Assembly: GCF_000253295.1 (NCBI RefSeq)
Contig: NC_015717.1
Span: forward strand, 1 to 64,000
Reading direction: 5' to 3'
From: Hyphomicrobium sp. MC1
GTDB taxonomy: Bacteria; Pseudomonadota; Alphaproteobacteria; Rhizobiales; Hyphomicrobiaceae
DNA length: 64,000 nucleotides
The translations under genes and the position numbers were made by a program. This document shows, one piece after another, positions 18,717-27,630 of this stretch. A model generated the notes under the pieces. The model was given only the letters and a program-made list of their open reading frames with translations. It made no database searches and was not told the DNA's origin. The number at the start of each line of letters is the position of its first letter. Position 1 is the stretch's first letter.

Positions 18717-19570
18717 TCGCCCACGTCGCCGAAGCATCGGAACTGAGCGGGCGGGTCGTGCTCTGGCTCGATCCGGAAGCCGAATATCCGGCGTCTCGGC
18801 TTGAGGCTCCGGTGCGCCTCGCGGCAGCTTATGGCGCCGAGATTGAAACAGTCGTCATTGCGGATGCCAGCAGCGGCTTGACCGAGGATGTGCCGATCCG
18901 CGTTATCGCGCCTTCCGGTGCCTCAGGTCGCCGCGATTTCTCCGAGCATGATCACCGCTTCGAGCTTCTGGTGACGCGGTGCCGCCGGGCGGTTGACAAT
19001 GTGGGCGCGGCGCACGGCGTTCGGGTGCGGCATGCCTTGGCCAGCGGCGATGCCGTCGACCGGATTTCCGAAATGTGCGTTGAACGCGGCCCTTGGAATA
19101 TCGTTGCGCTGGGGCGGATGCCGGTGTCGGGCAGCGATAACGTCATCGGGACGCTGCTTGCGAACGTCAGCGGTGCGACCGGCTTTCTGCTCTGCGGACC
19201 GCAGCGAACGAAACAGCCGCGCGTGGTCGTAATCGTCGAAGATGCCGAACGTTTGACGTCGATGCTGCGGGCGGCCGAGCGGCTGTCGGGTCCGCGCGGG
19301 CCGGTGCATGTCGTCATCGGCGCCGATACGGCCGAGTCTTATGCCGAGATCGAAGCGCAGTCGCGGCTGATCGCGCTCGAATTCCATGTGCCTGTCGTGT
19401 TCGAAGAGGTCGGGCCGACGTTCGGCGTGCCGGAAGCGCTGACGGAAGTCGTTGCGCGGCTGCGGCCGAGCCTCGTCATCGCCGTGTTCGGCGGGGCGGC
19501 CATTGCGGACGGACGCGAGCTGTCGCGTGCGTCCGTCGTCGCGCGCGCGCCGATCCTGCTGGTGCGATAG
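18713..19570 (+). CDS. USP-like alpha/beta protein coupled to the Lon-like ATPase
   Basis: GTG 18713 overlaps the preceding stop (GTGA), so the two products are probably made in fixed proportion. The 285 residues look like two repeats of an alpha/beta nucleotide-binding fold: VVLWLDPEAEYPASRLEAPV, then WNIVALGRMP and TGFLLCG in the first half, and PRVVVIVEDAERLTSMLRAA, LVIAVFGGAA and APILLVR in the second. This resembles tandem universal stress protein domains, but a clear G-2x-G-9x-G-S/T motif is missing. Function unknown. An electron-transfer-flavoprotein-like fold is an alternative. Confidence 0.5.
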   Translation: MIAHVAEASELSGRVVLWLDPEAEYPASRLEAPVRLAAAYGAEIETVVIADASSGLTEDVPIRVIAPSGASGRRDFSEHDHRFELLVTRCRRAVDNVGAAHGVRVRHALASGDAVDRISEMCVERGPWNIVALGRMPVSGSDNVIGTLLANVSGATGFLLCGPQRTKQPRVVVIVEDAERLTSMLRAAERLSGPRGPVHVVIGADTAESYAEIEAQSRLIALEFHVPVVFEEVGPTFGVPEALTEVVARLRPSLVIAVFGGAAIADGRELSRASVVARAPILLVR

Positions 19571-19654
19571 ATAGCATTCGAATTGTCCTCCACGAGGAAA
19601 CGTCTCGCTCGATCACGTCATTGACGCCTTGGAGGCGGCCTTCCTGGAGCACAC

Positions 19655-19715
19655 ACTCAAGGATCTTACCCGCAGTTCTGGATGGCCGGGTCAAGTCCGG
19701 CTAAGGTGTGAAAAA
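19655..19715. repeat. Short GGCCGG hairpin in the gap before 19749
   Basis: The 178-base gap after the USP-like gene contains GGATGGCCGGGTCAAGTCCGGC, a short hairpin (GCCGG/CCGGC) resembling the common genomic REP form. No T-tract follows, so it is not a convincing terminator. Confidence 0.3.
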
Positions 19716-19748
19716 GGTGTGCACGGCAGCGCGAGAAAGGAAATTCAA

Positions 19749-20066
19749 ATGACCGGCGATACGATAGCTGGCGCGTCGGAACCACTTTCAAGGCTGCTCG
19801 GACGCTGGATCTGCATGGATGAATGGTCCACGTGGGTCGCGATCGAAATTGAGTGGGTGCCTGGTCAGCGAATTAGTGTAAGGGCGACTGATACCAATGA
19901 CTCAGAAAACGCCGAAATATATGACGTGAAGTTCGAAGGCGAAGTTTTGGAATTCGCGGCGCATTGGTCAACCGGATATTTTACAAAATATAAAGTCCGC
20001 GCGTTGGGTCATCACATGGAAGTCACTGCTACTTACACGCGCGTGGATCATTTTAAAAAAGCATAA
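19749..20066 (+). CDS. Hypothetical protein, 105 residues
   Basis: ATG 19749 is preceded by AAAGGAAATTCAA, a good ribosome binding site. The protein begins MTGDTIAGASEPLSRLLGRW and continues with alternating hydrophobic residues (WVAIEIEW, ISVRATDT, AEIYDVKFEG, VLEFAAHWSTGYFTKYKVRAL, MEVTATYTRV). This suggests an all-beta, lipocalin-like small barrel, which is an inference. It has no signal peptide and no recognised family. A/T content is well above the neighbourhood, which hints at recent acquisition. It converges on ppk2. Confidence 0.6.
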   Translation: MTGDTIAGASEPLSRLLGRWICMDEWSTWVAIEIEWVPGQRISVRATDTNDSENAEIYDVKFEGEVLEFAAHWSTGYFTKYKVRALGHHMEVTATYTRVDHFKKA

Positions 20067-20099
20067 GTCTCATCTGCGTTCGGGCCGAGCTAGTTAGGT

Positions 20100-21086
20100 T
20101 TAGTCGCCTGCTTTTTCGACTTGCGGATGGAAGAACTCCGGGCCGGAGCCGATGATCTGCGGGTCGTGCTTGCCGATGGCGTCGAGATCGCGGTCTTCGT
20201 AGTCGATCGCCAGCAGCACATGACGGATGGTTTCGAGGCGGGCGCGGCGCTGGTCGTTGGCGCGAACGACGACCCAGGGTGCAATCGCGGTGTGGGTGAA
20301 GCGGAACATCTCGACCTCGGCGCGAGTGTAATCGTCATAGCGGTTGAGCGAGGCCATATCGACCGGCGACAGCTTCCACTGTTTCAGCGGATCTTGCGCG
20401 CGGTCGTGGAAGCGCTCGATCTGCATTTCGCGGCCGATGGTGAGATAAAACTTGAAGAGCTTGATGCCGTCGCGGACGAGCAGGCCTTCGAATTCGGGCG
20501 CCTCGCGCAGGAAAACGGCGAGTTGGTCTTCGGTGCAGAAGCCCATCACGCGCTCGACGCCGGCGCGATTGTACCAGGAGCGGTCGAATAGCACGACTTC
20601 GCCCGCAGTCGGCAGATGCACGGCATAGCGTTGGAAGTAGAGTTGTCCGCGTTCGGTTTCGGTGGGCTTGGGCAGAGCGACGGTGCGCGTGTTGCGCGGG
20701 TTCATGTGCTCGTTGAATGCTTTGATGCACGAGCCTTTGCCGGAGCCGTCGCGGCCTTCGTAGAGGCACAGAATGCGATTGCCGACCTTGAGATTGTACC
20801 TTTGCAGCTTCATCAGCTCGATCTGGAGCGCAAGAAGCCGCTCTTCGTAGTCCTCGCGCTTCATGCGCTTGTCATAGGGATAGCCGCCGGAACGCATGGC
20901 GGCGTCTTCGATTTCCTTCGGAAGTTTTGGATCAGCGAGAGAGAAACCCTTCGGCAACGGCGACGTGTGCTCGAACGTCTCGTCCATGCCGCCGTTATGG
21001 ATCGACATAGCGGTAGCAGCCTCGTCTGGCAGCGGCTCGTCTTCCAGCCTTTCGTGTTTTTTGTCTTTGCGCTTGCTCTTCGACAT
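20100..21086 (-). CDS. ppk2: Polyphosphate kinase 2
   Basis: PPK2 enzymes transfer phosphate between polyphosphate and nucleoside di- or monophosphates. The 328-residue single-domain protein fits class I: Walker A GRDGSGKGS (111-119), lid/Walker B region FDRSWYNRAGVERVMGFC (about 172-189), KFYLTIGREMQIERFHDR and RYDDYTRAEVEMF. The N-terminal 45 residues are very basic then acidic and probably flexible. The start MSKSKRKDKKHE is preceded by GGAGATGGTAA. It probably forms its own transcript, separated from gcrA by a strong terminator. Confidence 0.92.
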   Translation of the reverse strand: MSKSKRKDKKHERLEDEPLPDEAATAMSIHNGGMDETFEHTSPLPKGFSLADPKLPKEIEDAAMRSGGYPYDKRMKREDYEERLLALQIELMKLQRYNLKVGNRILCLYEGRDGSGKGSCIKAFNEHMNPRNTRTVALPKPTETERGQLYFQRYAVHLPTAGEVVLFDRSWYNRAGVERVMGFCTEDQLAVFLREAPEFEGLLVRDGIKLFKFYLTIGREMQIERFHDRAQDPLKQWKLSPVDMASLNRYDDYTRAEVEMFRFTHTAIAPWVVVRANDQRRARLETIRHVLLAIDYEDRDLDAIGKHDPQIIGSGPEFFHPQVEKAGD

Positions 21087-21180
21087 TTACCATCTCCGGC
21101 CCATAACGATGGTGAGCCTAGCATGCCGCTTCAAGGCGGTGTCGCTTGGCACTTTCGATGGTCAATCGCGTTCTAAAATG

Positions 21181-21218
21181 GGAAAGCCAGCAGTCACCCC
21201 CGCGACTGCTGGCTTTCC
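21181..21218 (-). terminator. Intrinsic terminator of gcrA
   Basis: This is a perfect 15-bp inverted repeat, GGAAAGCCAGCAGTC (21181-21195) and GACTGCTGGCTTTCC (21204-21218), with an 8-base loop. On the minus strand it is followed by CATTTTAG. It lies just past the gcrA stop and before ppk2, and it could also work in the other direction. Confidence 0.7.
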
Positions 21219-21265
21219 GCTTCTTCCGCCAAGCCTGCCCCCCAGCCGGCCGGCGGGCAATCCCG

Positions 21266-21826
21266 TCAGGATCTCTGTTTTGGATCGGAACCAGCGATGG
21301 CAGGCGCCGGAAGGCTGACCGCAACAGGCGCTTCGATCTCGGTGCGTTCGCGGCGACGCGGAGCGACCGGCTGGAACGCGCGGCGGGCATGCACCTCGCA
21401 ATAGGGCAGCGCGGGAACCTTCGGTTTGCCGCAGAAATGGAAATCGGCAGATTGAGGATCGCCGATCGGCCAGCGGCAGCTGCACTCGCTCAGCGTCTGA
21501 ATGGTTTTGCGCTCGGCGACCGGAATCTCGATCTCCTCTGCAGGCGCCACGTAAGTTTCGGCGTCTACATAGAGCGCGCGCACGGCCGGATTGCCGACTT
21601 GCGCAAAGCGCGGTTTGTTGACGGGCCGTTTCACATTCGCCAAGCGGGTGCGCGGGCGGTGCGACTTCATCCGCGAGGTGGTGGCGCGGCCGGAAAGGCC
21701 CAGGCGATGGACTTTGCCGATGACAGCGTTGCGCGTTACGCTGCCGAGGCGTCCGGCGATCTGGCTGGCGCTCAGTCCTTCAGACCAGAGTCTTTTTAAA
21801 AGGTCCACGCGCTCATCAGTCCACAT
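21266..21826 (-). CDS. gcrA: Cell cycle regulator GcrA
   Basis: GcrA is an alphaproteobacterial sigma70 cofactor that binds promoters with CcrM-methylated GANTC sites. The start MWTDERVDLLKRLWSEGLSA, then SQIAGRLGSVTRNAVIGKVH and RLGLSGR, is the characteristic N-terminal DNA-binding domain. A basic linker follows, and then the C-terminal RNA-polymerase-binding part, which keeps CRWPIGDP, FHFCG and PYCEVHARRAF. The frame is open for 45 codons further upstream, but the conserved start and GAGAGGGAG before it favour ATG 21826, giving 186 residues. Confidence 0.95.
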   Translation of the reverse strand: MWTDERVDLLKRLWSEGLSASQIAGRLGSVTRNAVIGKVHRLGLSGRATTSRMKSHRPRTRLANVKRPVNKPRFAQVGNPAVRALYVDAETYVAPAEEIEIPVAERKTIQTLSECSCRWPIGDPQSADFHFCGKPKVPALPYCEVHARRAFQPVAPRRRERTEIEAPVAVSLPAPAIAGSDPKQRS

Positions 21827-22130
21827 AGCGTCGATTGCTCCCTCTCGAGCCGCATCAGCGGCGGAACACCCCCCGGTGCCCGCGATTACCCCGGCCGAAA
21901 TCGAGCCCATGCCAAGCGCGCGTAAACGAACGCGACGCGCGGCGAAGGACGACGGTCCCAAACCGGTTACAAACGCAAAAACTTGAGAAGACGCAGAACA
22001 GAAACGCGCGAGAGACGCGGGCGGCCGCCAACTGGCAGATTGCCCAAAGCGCGGTCAGAGCCGATACACAACCGAGGATTTAGCGACTGGCGCCGCCATA
22101 TCTCGTGGCCTGACTAGGAGAGATTACAAC

Positions 22131-22169
22131 ATGCTGAATCCCGCCTACAAGCCGGAGCTTTCACATTAG
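22131..22169 (+). CDS. Possible 12-residue leader peptide
   Basis: A tiny ORF encoding MLNPAYKPELSH is preceded by AGGAGA with a spacing of about 10 bases. It has no arginine, so a classical arginine attenuation peptide is unlikely. Its reality depends on conservation in relatives, which cannot be seen here. Confidence 0.25.
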   Translation: MLNPAYKPELSH

Positions 22170-22321
22170 GGGTATTGACAGGGAAAAGTTGCGAGGAGGC
22201 CACAGACGATTCGCAGCAGGGGATATGTCAGATTTCCGTGCATGGCTGGGGGCGATTCAACCATAAGCATCTGGCGTTGAACTTTGGGTTCGGGATCGCG
22301 GGCGGCGCGGCAGAGCTTTTA

Positions 22322-22350
22322 TTGACAGCGAAGCCGTCAGGAGGTATCAG
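22322..22350 (+). promoter_or_regulatory. Candidate sigma70 promoter before argD
   Basis: TTGACA (22322-22327) is followed after exactly 17 bases by TATCAG (22345-22350). Transcription would start near 22357, only a few bases before a strong terminator hairpin, so read-through into argD would need antitermination. Alternatively the -35 match is fortuitous. Confidence 0.35.
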
Positions 22351-22362
22351 GGGTTGTGATCG

Positions 22363-22387
22363 AGCCGCCGAATTTGGCGGCTTTTTG
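22363..22387 (+). terminator. Intrinsic terminator upstream of argD
   Basis: The stem AGCCGCC / GGCGGCT with loop GAATTT is followed by TTTTGATTTT. It lies 29 bases before the argD ATG and faces the same way, so it ends an upstream transcript or attenuates the argD operon. Confidence 0.75.
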
Positions 22388-22415
22388 ATTTTCTGCTCAG
22401 GGTTATCCACGCGCC

Positions 22416-23672
22416 ATGGGAAGTTCCTCTGCTGCGTTGGGGAAAGCTCCCCGTAGCGCTTCAGACACAGCTGTTTCCAGCGGCCCATCGTCCGCTGTGA
22501 TGGGTACATATGCCCGCCAGGACGTCGTCTTCGTCCGTGGCGAGGGCTGCTGGCTGACATCCGATACCGGAGAGCGCTATCTCGATTTCGGCTCCGGCGT
22601 TGCCGTCAACGCGCTGGGGCATGCGCATCCGCAACTCGTCGCGGCGCTGAAAGCCCAGGCGGAAAAGCTCTGGCATACGTCGAACCTTTATCGCGTCGAA
22701 GGCCAGGAGACGGTCGCCGAGAAGCTGACGCGGCTGACGTTCGCCGAAACGGTTTTCTTCTGCAATTCCGGGGCGGAAGCGTGCGAAGGCGCGATCAAGG
22801 TGGCGCGCCGCTATCATTATGTTTCCGGCCAGCCCGAACGGCAGCGGATCATTGCGTTCCGCGGCGCCTTCCATGGGCGGACGCTGGCGACGCTGGCTGC
22901 CGCGGGCAATGAGAAATATCTCGAAGGTTTCGGGCCGACGGTCGAGGGCTTCGACCATGTCGACCTCGGCGATGTCGCGGCCGTCGAAGCGGCGATCGGG
23001 CCGGAAACCGCCGCGATCATGCTGGAGCCGATCCAGGGTGAGGGCGGCGTTCGCACGGCGACGCCGGAATTTTTGAAAGCCGTTCGCGAGCTTTGCGACA
23101 AGCACGGTGTGCTGCTCGTGCTGGACGAAGTCCAGACCGGCATGGGCCGTACGGGCAAGCTCTTCGCGCACGAATGGGCAGGCATTACGCCGGACGTGAT
23201 GGCGGTCGCCAAAGGCTTCGGCGGCGGCTTTCCCGTCGGCGCGGTGCTGGCGACGGCAGAAGCAGCGAAGGGCATGACGCCCGGCACACACGGCTCGACG
23301 TTCGGCGGCAACCCGCTCGGCATGGTGGTCGCCTCGACCGTCATCGACATTGTCTCCGAGCCGGATTTTCTCGAAGCCGTGCGTGATAAGACGCTGCGGC
23401 TGAAACAGGGTCTTGAAGGGCTCAAGGATCAGCACGCCGATCTTATCGAAGAGGTGCGTGGCGCCGGCCTGCTCATGGGGCTGAAGCTCAAGTCGCACGT
23501 CACGCCGCCGCAAGTGGTGAAAGCCGCCAACGCTGAAAAACTGCTGCTCGTCGGCGCGGGCGACAACTGCGTGCGCGTGCTGCCGCCTCTCATCGCGACC
23601 GATCAGGATATTTCCGATGGGTTGCTCGCTCTTTCCCGCGCGCTTGGCCGCGTGGCTGGTGAAACGTCCTGA
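22416..23672 (+). CDS. argD: Acetylornithine aminotransferase
   Basis: ArgD makes N-acetylornithine in arginine synthesis using PLP, and may also act in the DAP route. The 418 residues show the class III aminotransferase features [45 protein letters not shown] and the PLP-binding lysine in [13 protein letters not shown]. Typical family members begin near [11 protein letters not shown] (ATG 22500), so the first 28 Ser/Ala-rich residues may not be translated. Neither start has a strong ribosome binding site, and the longer form is given. The stop shares one base with the argF start. Confidence 0.93.
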   Translation: MGSSSAALGKAPRSASDTAVSSGPSSAVMGTYARQDVVFVRGEGCWLTSDTGERYLDFGSGVAVNALGHAHPQLVAALKAQAEKLWHTSNLYRVEGQETVAEKLTRLTFAETVFFCNSGAEACEGAIKVARRYHYVSGQPERQRIIAFRGAFHGRTLATLAAAGNEKYLEGFGPTVEGFDHVDLGDVAAVEAAIGPETAAIMLEPIQGEGGVRTATPEFLKAVRELCDKHGVLLVLDEVQTGMGRTGKLFAHEWAGITPDVMAVAKGFGGGFPVGAVLATAEAAKGMTPGTHGSTFGGNPLGMVVASTVIDIVSEPDFLEAVRDKTLRLKQGLEGLKDQHADLIEEVRGAGLLMGLKLKSHVTPPQVVKAANAEKLLLVGAGDNCVRVLPPLIATDQDISDGLLALSRALGRVAGETS

Positions 23673-24646
23673 TGTCCGGCTTGGTAGAAGAGCTGGAGAA
23701 AGCTCCCGAATTCATGACCTCCAAACAGTCTCCTCGGCACTTCCTCGATATCTCAGATCTCGACGGCAAGACGCTGCGCAAGATCATCGACGCAGCGCAC
23801 GCGATGAAGAAAGCGGGCAAGCGCGTTCCGAAGGAGCTGCGGCCGAAGGGCATCGAGGATCTCGTGCTGGCGATGATCTTCGAGAAGCCGTCGACGCGAA
23901 CACGCGTTTCGTTCGATGTCGCCATGCGCCAGCTCGGCGGTGGCGGACTGGTTCTCAATCACACCGATTTGCAGCTTGGGCGTGGGGAGTCGGTAGCTGA
24001 CACGGCGCGGGTGTTGTCGCGGTATGTCGACGGCATCATGATCCGCGCCAACGCGCACGCGACGCTGGCGGAGCTTGCGAAATACGCGACGATCCCGGTC
24101 ATCAACGGTCTGACGGAAAAGAGCCATCCGTGTCAGGTGATGGCCGATATCCAGACGTTCGAGGAGCACTTGGGGCCGATCAAGGGTAAGACGGTCGCCT
24201 GGGTCGGTGACGGCAACAACGTTGCCGTGTCGTGGATGCATGCGGCGGTCCGCTTCGGCTTCAAGCTGCGGCTGGCGTGCCCGAAAGCGCTGTTCCCTGA
24301 AGATGAGGCCGTCGAGTGGGTCACACGCGAGAAGGGTGACGTCGAGATCGGGACGGACCCGGATCGTGCTGTGAAAGGCGTCGATTGCGTCGTGACCGAT
24401 ACCTGGGTTTCGATGGGGCAGTCGGATGCGGCGAAGCGCAAGAAGATGCTGGCGCCCTACGCGGTCGATGAAAAGCTGATGAGCAAGGCAGCGAAGAACG
24501 CGATCTTCATGCATTGCCTGCCCGCCTATCGGGGCCATGAGGTTTCGGAAGCGGTGCTTGAGGGTCCGCAGTCGGTGATTTTCGACGAAGCCGAAAACCG
24601 TCTGCATGCTCAGAAGGCCATTCTGGCGTGGTGCTTCGGCGCCTGA
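23672..24646 (+). CDS. argF: Ornithine carbamoyltransferase
   Basis: ArgF converts ornithine and carbamoyl phosphate to citrulline. The 324 residues contain the carbamoyl-phosphate motif STRTR (74-78), [12 protein letters not shown] and the ornithine-binding HCLPAYRG near 279. The ATG overlaps the argD stop (TGATG), so the genes are translationally coupled. A second possible start, [13 protein letters not shown], lies 14 codons in and matches the usual N-terminus of the family better. hslO follows after 15 bases, making argD-argF-hslO an operon. Confidence 0.96.
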   Translation: MSGLVEELEKAPEFMTSKQSPRHFLDISDLDGKTLRKIIDAAHAMKKAGKRVPKELRPKGIEDLVLAMIFEKPSTRTRVSFDVAMRQLGGGGLVLNHTDLQLGRGESVADTARVLSRYVDGIMIRANAHATLAELAKYATIPVINGLTEKSHPCQVMADIQTFEEHLGPIKGKTVAWVGDGNNVAVSWMHAAVRFGFKLRLACPKALFPEDEAVEWVTREKGDVEIGTDPDRAVKGVDCVVTDTWVSMGQSDAAKRKKMLAPYAVDEKLMSKAAKNAIFMHCLPAYRGHEVSEAVLEGPQSVIFDEAENRLHAQKAILAWCFGA

Positions 24647-24661
24647 TGGAGGGTTCTGCCG

Positions 24662-25621
24662 ATGCCGGTTGATGCACCGCCAGCGCCGCCTTCCATTCCG
24701 GCAGATGATGTCGTCGTCGCGTTTCGCACGCAGAATTCAAATATTCGCGGGCGTCTCGTTCGGCTCGGCGCCACATTAGATGCGATCGTCACGCCGCACG
24801 CGATGCCCGATCTGCCGGGACGCGCGCTGTCGGAAGCGCTGGCGCTTGCGGCACTGTGCGGATCGGTGCTTCCCCCGGCCGGCAATCTCAATCTGATGAT
24901 GCGCTCAGACGGGGCGGTGTCCATTCTCGTTGCGGATTACGCAGCGAGCGGGAAACTGCGCGGCTATGCGCGGTACGATGCCGAGAAACTTAAGGTCTTC
25001 ACGCAAGGTGCGACGCGATCCGATATCGCGGCGGCGTTCGGGGACGGGCATCTGGCGATCACGCTCGATTCCGGGCCAGGTGAAGAGCGCTATCAGGGCG
25101 TGCTGGCGTTCGAGCATGCGCCGCTGTCGGGTACGGTCGCGGCCTACTTTCAGCAGCGCGAAAATCTGCCGACATTCATTCGCTCGGCTGTCGCAGAGCA
25201 GTACGTCGGATCGCGACAGGAGCCACATCCTCAGTCCCGCTGGCATCGGCGGGCAGGCGGCTTGATGGTGCAGAGCCTCGGCGCATCGGACGAGAGCGAG
25301 GGCCTGAGCGACGACGACTGGAAGCGCGTCGAAATGCTGGCGGCGACGGTTGAAGATCATGAGCTGCTCGATCCTGGGCTTTCGGTCGAGCGACTGTTGT
25401 TGCGGCTGTTCCACGAAGAAGCCGTGGCGGTCGAGCGTGTCATTCCGCTTTCGGCGTTCTGCCGGTGTAGCCGGGAAAAGGTCGAGAACGTGCTCTCGGC
25501 GTTCGGTGCGGCCGAGCTGTCGGACATGCTGGATGACAACGGCAAGATCGTCGTCACGTGCGAATTCTGCACGAAGCGTTACGTCTTTTCGCCGGACGAG
25601 CTGCGGGAGAGCGGGGGCTAG
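24662..25621 (+). CDS. hslO: Redox-regulated chaperone Hsp33
   Basis: Hsp33 holds unfolding proteins during oxidative stress and is switched on when its zinc-binding cysteines form disulfides. The 319-residue protein keeps this switch in the C-terminal domain: FCRCSREKVENVL (C-x-C) followed about 30 residues later by CEFC. The N-terminal substrate-binding domain starts with DDVVVAFRTQNSNIRGRLVR. Its place directly after argF is common in Hyphomicrobiales. Confidence 0.95.
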   Translation: MPVDAPPAPPSIPADDVVVAFRTQNSNIRGRLVRLGATLDAIVTPHAMPDLPGRALSEALALAALCGSVLPPAGNLNLMMRSDGAVSILVADYAASGKLRGYARYDAEKLKVFTQGATRSDIAAAFGDGHLAITLDSGPGEERYQGVLAFEHAPLSGTVAAYFQQRENLPTFIRSAVAEQYVGSRQEPHPQSRWHRRAGGLMVQSLGASDESEGLSDDDWKRVEMLAATVEDHELLDPGLSVERLLLRLFHEEAVAVERVIPLSAFCRCSREKVENVLSAFGAAELSDMLDDNGKIVVTCEFCTKRYVFSPDELRESGG

Positions 25622-25651
25622 ACCGTCATCCCGCCGCGCTCCGCGCTGGCG

Positions 25652-26221
25652 TTATTGTCCCGGAAGAGCGCCGTTTGCTGCCTGACCGACCTGGCCGCCT
25701 TGCTCACGCGGGTCGCTGTTTTGCGGCTTCGTTCCAGACAGATCGTACTCCGTCTTCGAACGGGCGCTGGCGATCTGGTTGGCGTCGAGCTTACAGGTTC
25801 CGGACTTGTCCATCAGGACGAAAGCCGGGTTCGGCTTGTCGACGAATTCCTGGCGCGAGACTTTGCCGTCGCCGTTGGCGTCGAAGTATTTGAGGTCGGC
25901 CGTTACGAACATCTTGTCGACGTTCGTCAGGTTCTGCCATTCGGTGGCGTCGAGAAAATCATCGTGGTTGGCGTCGGCGCCGTTGAATAGATCCTCGGCG
26001 TAGGACTTCCACTCGTCGCAGGTGACAACGCTATCGTGGTTCTGGTCCCAGCTTCCGGCCGCCTGAAGGTAAGCGCGGTCGATTTCGGAAATCGTGTTGC
26101 CGCTGCCGAACGGGTTGATCGAGCCGACGCTCGGGAGTGAGGCCGTAGAACAGCCGCCCAATGCGATCGCCGCTGAAATCGCGCACGCGGATGCGGTAAG
26201 CAGATAGATGCGTTTCGACAT
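25652..26221 (-). CDS. EF-hand lipoprotein
   Basis: ATG 26221 opens a 189-residue protein with a lipoprotein signal sequence ending in IALGGC. At least three EF-hand-like calcium loops follow: DQNHDSVVTCDEW, DANHDDFLDATEW and DANGDGKVSRQEF, with a weaker fourth, DKSGTCKLDANQI. It is probably anchored on the periplasmic side of a membrane and may sense or buffer calcium. The C-terminus is Gln/Gly-rich. An upstream extension of 24 codons is possible but would bury the signal sequence. It faces hslO convergently. Confidence 0.8.
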   Translation of the reverse strand: MSKRIYLLTASACAISAAIALGGCSTASLPSVGSINPFGSGNTISEIDRAYLQAAGSWDQNHDSVVTCDEWKSYAEDLFNGADANHDDFLDATEWQNLTNVDKMFVTADLKYFDANGDGKVSRQEFVDKPNPAFVLMDKSGTCKLDANQIASARSKTEYDLSGTKPQNSDPREQGGQVGQAANGALPGQ

Positions 26222-26446
26222 GGGCGCGTCTCTTAAATTGCGATGCTCGGCGGCTAGGCTGGATTGGTACGCCGAACAGTGGGTCGGAAGCACGGCGGTA
26301 GCGGAAAAAAGTCGTGTGTTTGCTCAACTTGTCGCATGAGCTGTCGCAAGCGTGCCACACATCTTGGCGGATCGTAAGTCTTTGCAGCCGCTTGTAATTT
26401 TCGGTTTATGCCGGAATTGGAGCGAAAAAACACGGTTCGAGGGCGA

Positions 26447-27616
26447 TCACGTCTCGGCCCAGTCGCCGAGGCGGTCGAGAAAATCCATGCATTTCGCAAT
26501 CTGGCTTTCGGCGATCCACTCGTCGGCGGTGTGGGCCTGCGCGATGTCGCCCGGGCCGCAGACGACGGCGGGAGCGCCTGCCTCCTGAAAGAGACCGGCC
26601 TCGGTGCCGTAGGAGACGCCGTAGGTTTCGTTTTGTCCGGTGAGCTTCAACGCGAGCGCGACAACCTCGGATTTTCGCTCGGCGCCGAACGGGGGAACGG
26701 CGTTGACACGTTCGATACGGATGTCGGCTTCCGGTGCGATTTCGTGCATTTCCGGAAGACAGCGCTTTTCCGCGAAACGGCGCAGGCGCGTTTCGATCTC
26801 GTCCGGGTCGAGGCCCGGCAGCGCACGAATGTCGAAAACGAACGTGCAACCGATCGGCACGATATTCGTTGCGGTGCCGCCGTCGATCTTGGTGACTTGA
26901 AGCGTCGAATAGGGCGGCTCAAAGCGGATGTCGATCACGCGCTGCTTCAGCTCTTGCTCCATGCGCTCGAGCTCGCCGATGAGGCGTGTCGCGTAGGTGA
27001 CGGCATTGACGCCGAGATGCGCCATGCTCGAATGCGCAGCGCGGCCTTTGACATCGACCTGCCAGCGCACCGGCCCTTTGTGCGCATCGACGACCTGCAT
27101 GCTCGTCGGTTCGCCAACGATGACCATGCGAGGCTTGGGAAGATCCTTGCCGAGTTCGGCGATCATCGGGCGGACGCCGATGCAACCGATTTCCTCGTCG
27201 TAAGAAAACGCCAAGTGGATCGGCTTTTTGAGCTTGCGCGCCTTGTAGCTCGGAACGGCGGCAAGTGCGGAAGCGATAAAGCCCTTCATATCGGCGGAGC
27301 CGCGGCCGTAGAGCTTGCCGCCTTCGGATCGCAGCGTGAACGGATCGCTGGTCCAGGTCTGGCCGTCGACCGGCACGACGTCGGTGTGGCCCGACAGTGC
27401 AACGCCGCCTTCGTCGTCCGGTCCGATGGTCGCGTAGAGCGATGATTTCTGCCCGTCGTCGCTGACGATGCGGCGCGAGGCGACGCCGTGGCCTGCTAGA
27501 TAATCTTCGACGAAAGCGATCAGCCCGAGATTGTTCTTCGAACTCGTCGTATCGAAGGCCACGAGGCGCGCGAGCAATTCGACGGGTGTGAAGCTTTTGC
27601 CTTTTGCTGCGCTCAT
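26447..27616 (-). CDS. argE: Acetylornithine deacetylase
   Basis: ArgE hydrolyses N-acetylornithine to ornithine. The 389-residue M20 metallohydrolase shows the zinc-ligand motifs LSGHTDVVPVDGQTW and GRGSADMKGF, the acidic catalytic stretch SYDEEIGCIG and the dimerisation-domain histidine in GRAAHSSMAHLGVN. Succinyl-DAP desuccinylase (DapE) is the close alternative, but a typical DapE is encoded at 33512-34684, so ArgE is the better call. It lies 14 bases after apaG in the metZ-apaG-argE unit. Confidence 0.9.
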   Translation of the reverse strand: MSAAKGKSFTPVELLARLVAFDTTSSKNNLGLIAFVEDYLAGHGVASRRIVSDDGQKSSLYATIGPDDEGGVALSGHTDVVPVDGQTWTSDPFTLRSEGGKLYGRGSADMKGFIASALAAVPSYKARKLKKPIHLAFSYDEEIGCIGVRPMIAELGKDLPKPRMVIVGEPTSMQVVDAHKGPVRWQVDVKGRAAHSSMAHLGVNAVTYATRLIGELERMEQELKQRVIDIRFEPPYSTLQVTKIDGGTATNIVPIGCTFVFDIRALPGLDPDEIETRLRRFAEKRCLPEMHEIAPEADIRIERVNAVPPFGAERKSEVVALALKLTGQNETYGVSYGTEAGLFQEAGAPAVVCGPGDIAQAHTADEWIAESQIAKCMDFLDRLGDWAET

Positions 27617-27630
27617 CGGCTGATGGCCGG

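Larger units (their letters stand above)
21827..22415. other. 589-base gcrA-argD intergenic region
   Basis: This long divergent spacer has no protein gene of normal size. It holds the gcrA promoter side; a 12-codon ORF at 22131-22169; two exact TTGACA hexamers (22175-22180 and 22322-22327); three GANTC sites (near 22135, 22189 and 22254), the GcrA/CcrM target; an intrinsic terminator at 22363-22387; and a DnaA-box-like TTATCCACG near 22404. It may contain a small RNA or an attenuator for the argD operon. I do not recognise an RNA family. Confidence 0.4.

Noticed and set aside
22400..22412. oriC near the DnaA-box-like TTATCCACG
   Set aside because: It is a single imperfect box without an AT-rich unwinding region or box cluster; the real origin is more likely outside the window, upstream of dnaA or elsewhere.
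26408..27445. Plus-strand frame of 345 codons over argE
   Set aside because: Antisense to a well-supported ArgE; no recognisable sequence.
26447..27616. argE as a second dapE
   Set aside because: The M20 families are similar, but a typical DapE is present at 33512-34684 next to dapD, and this gene sits with other amino-acid genes.
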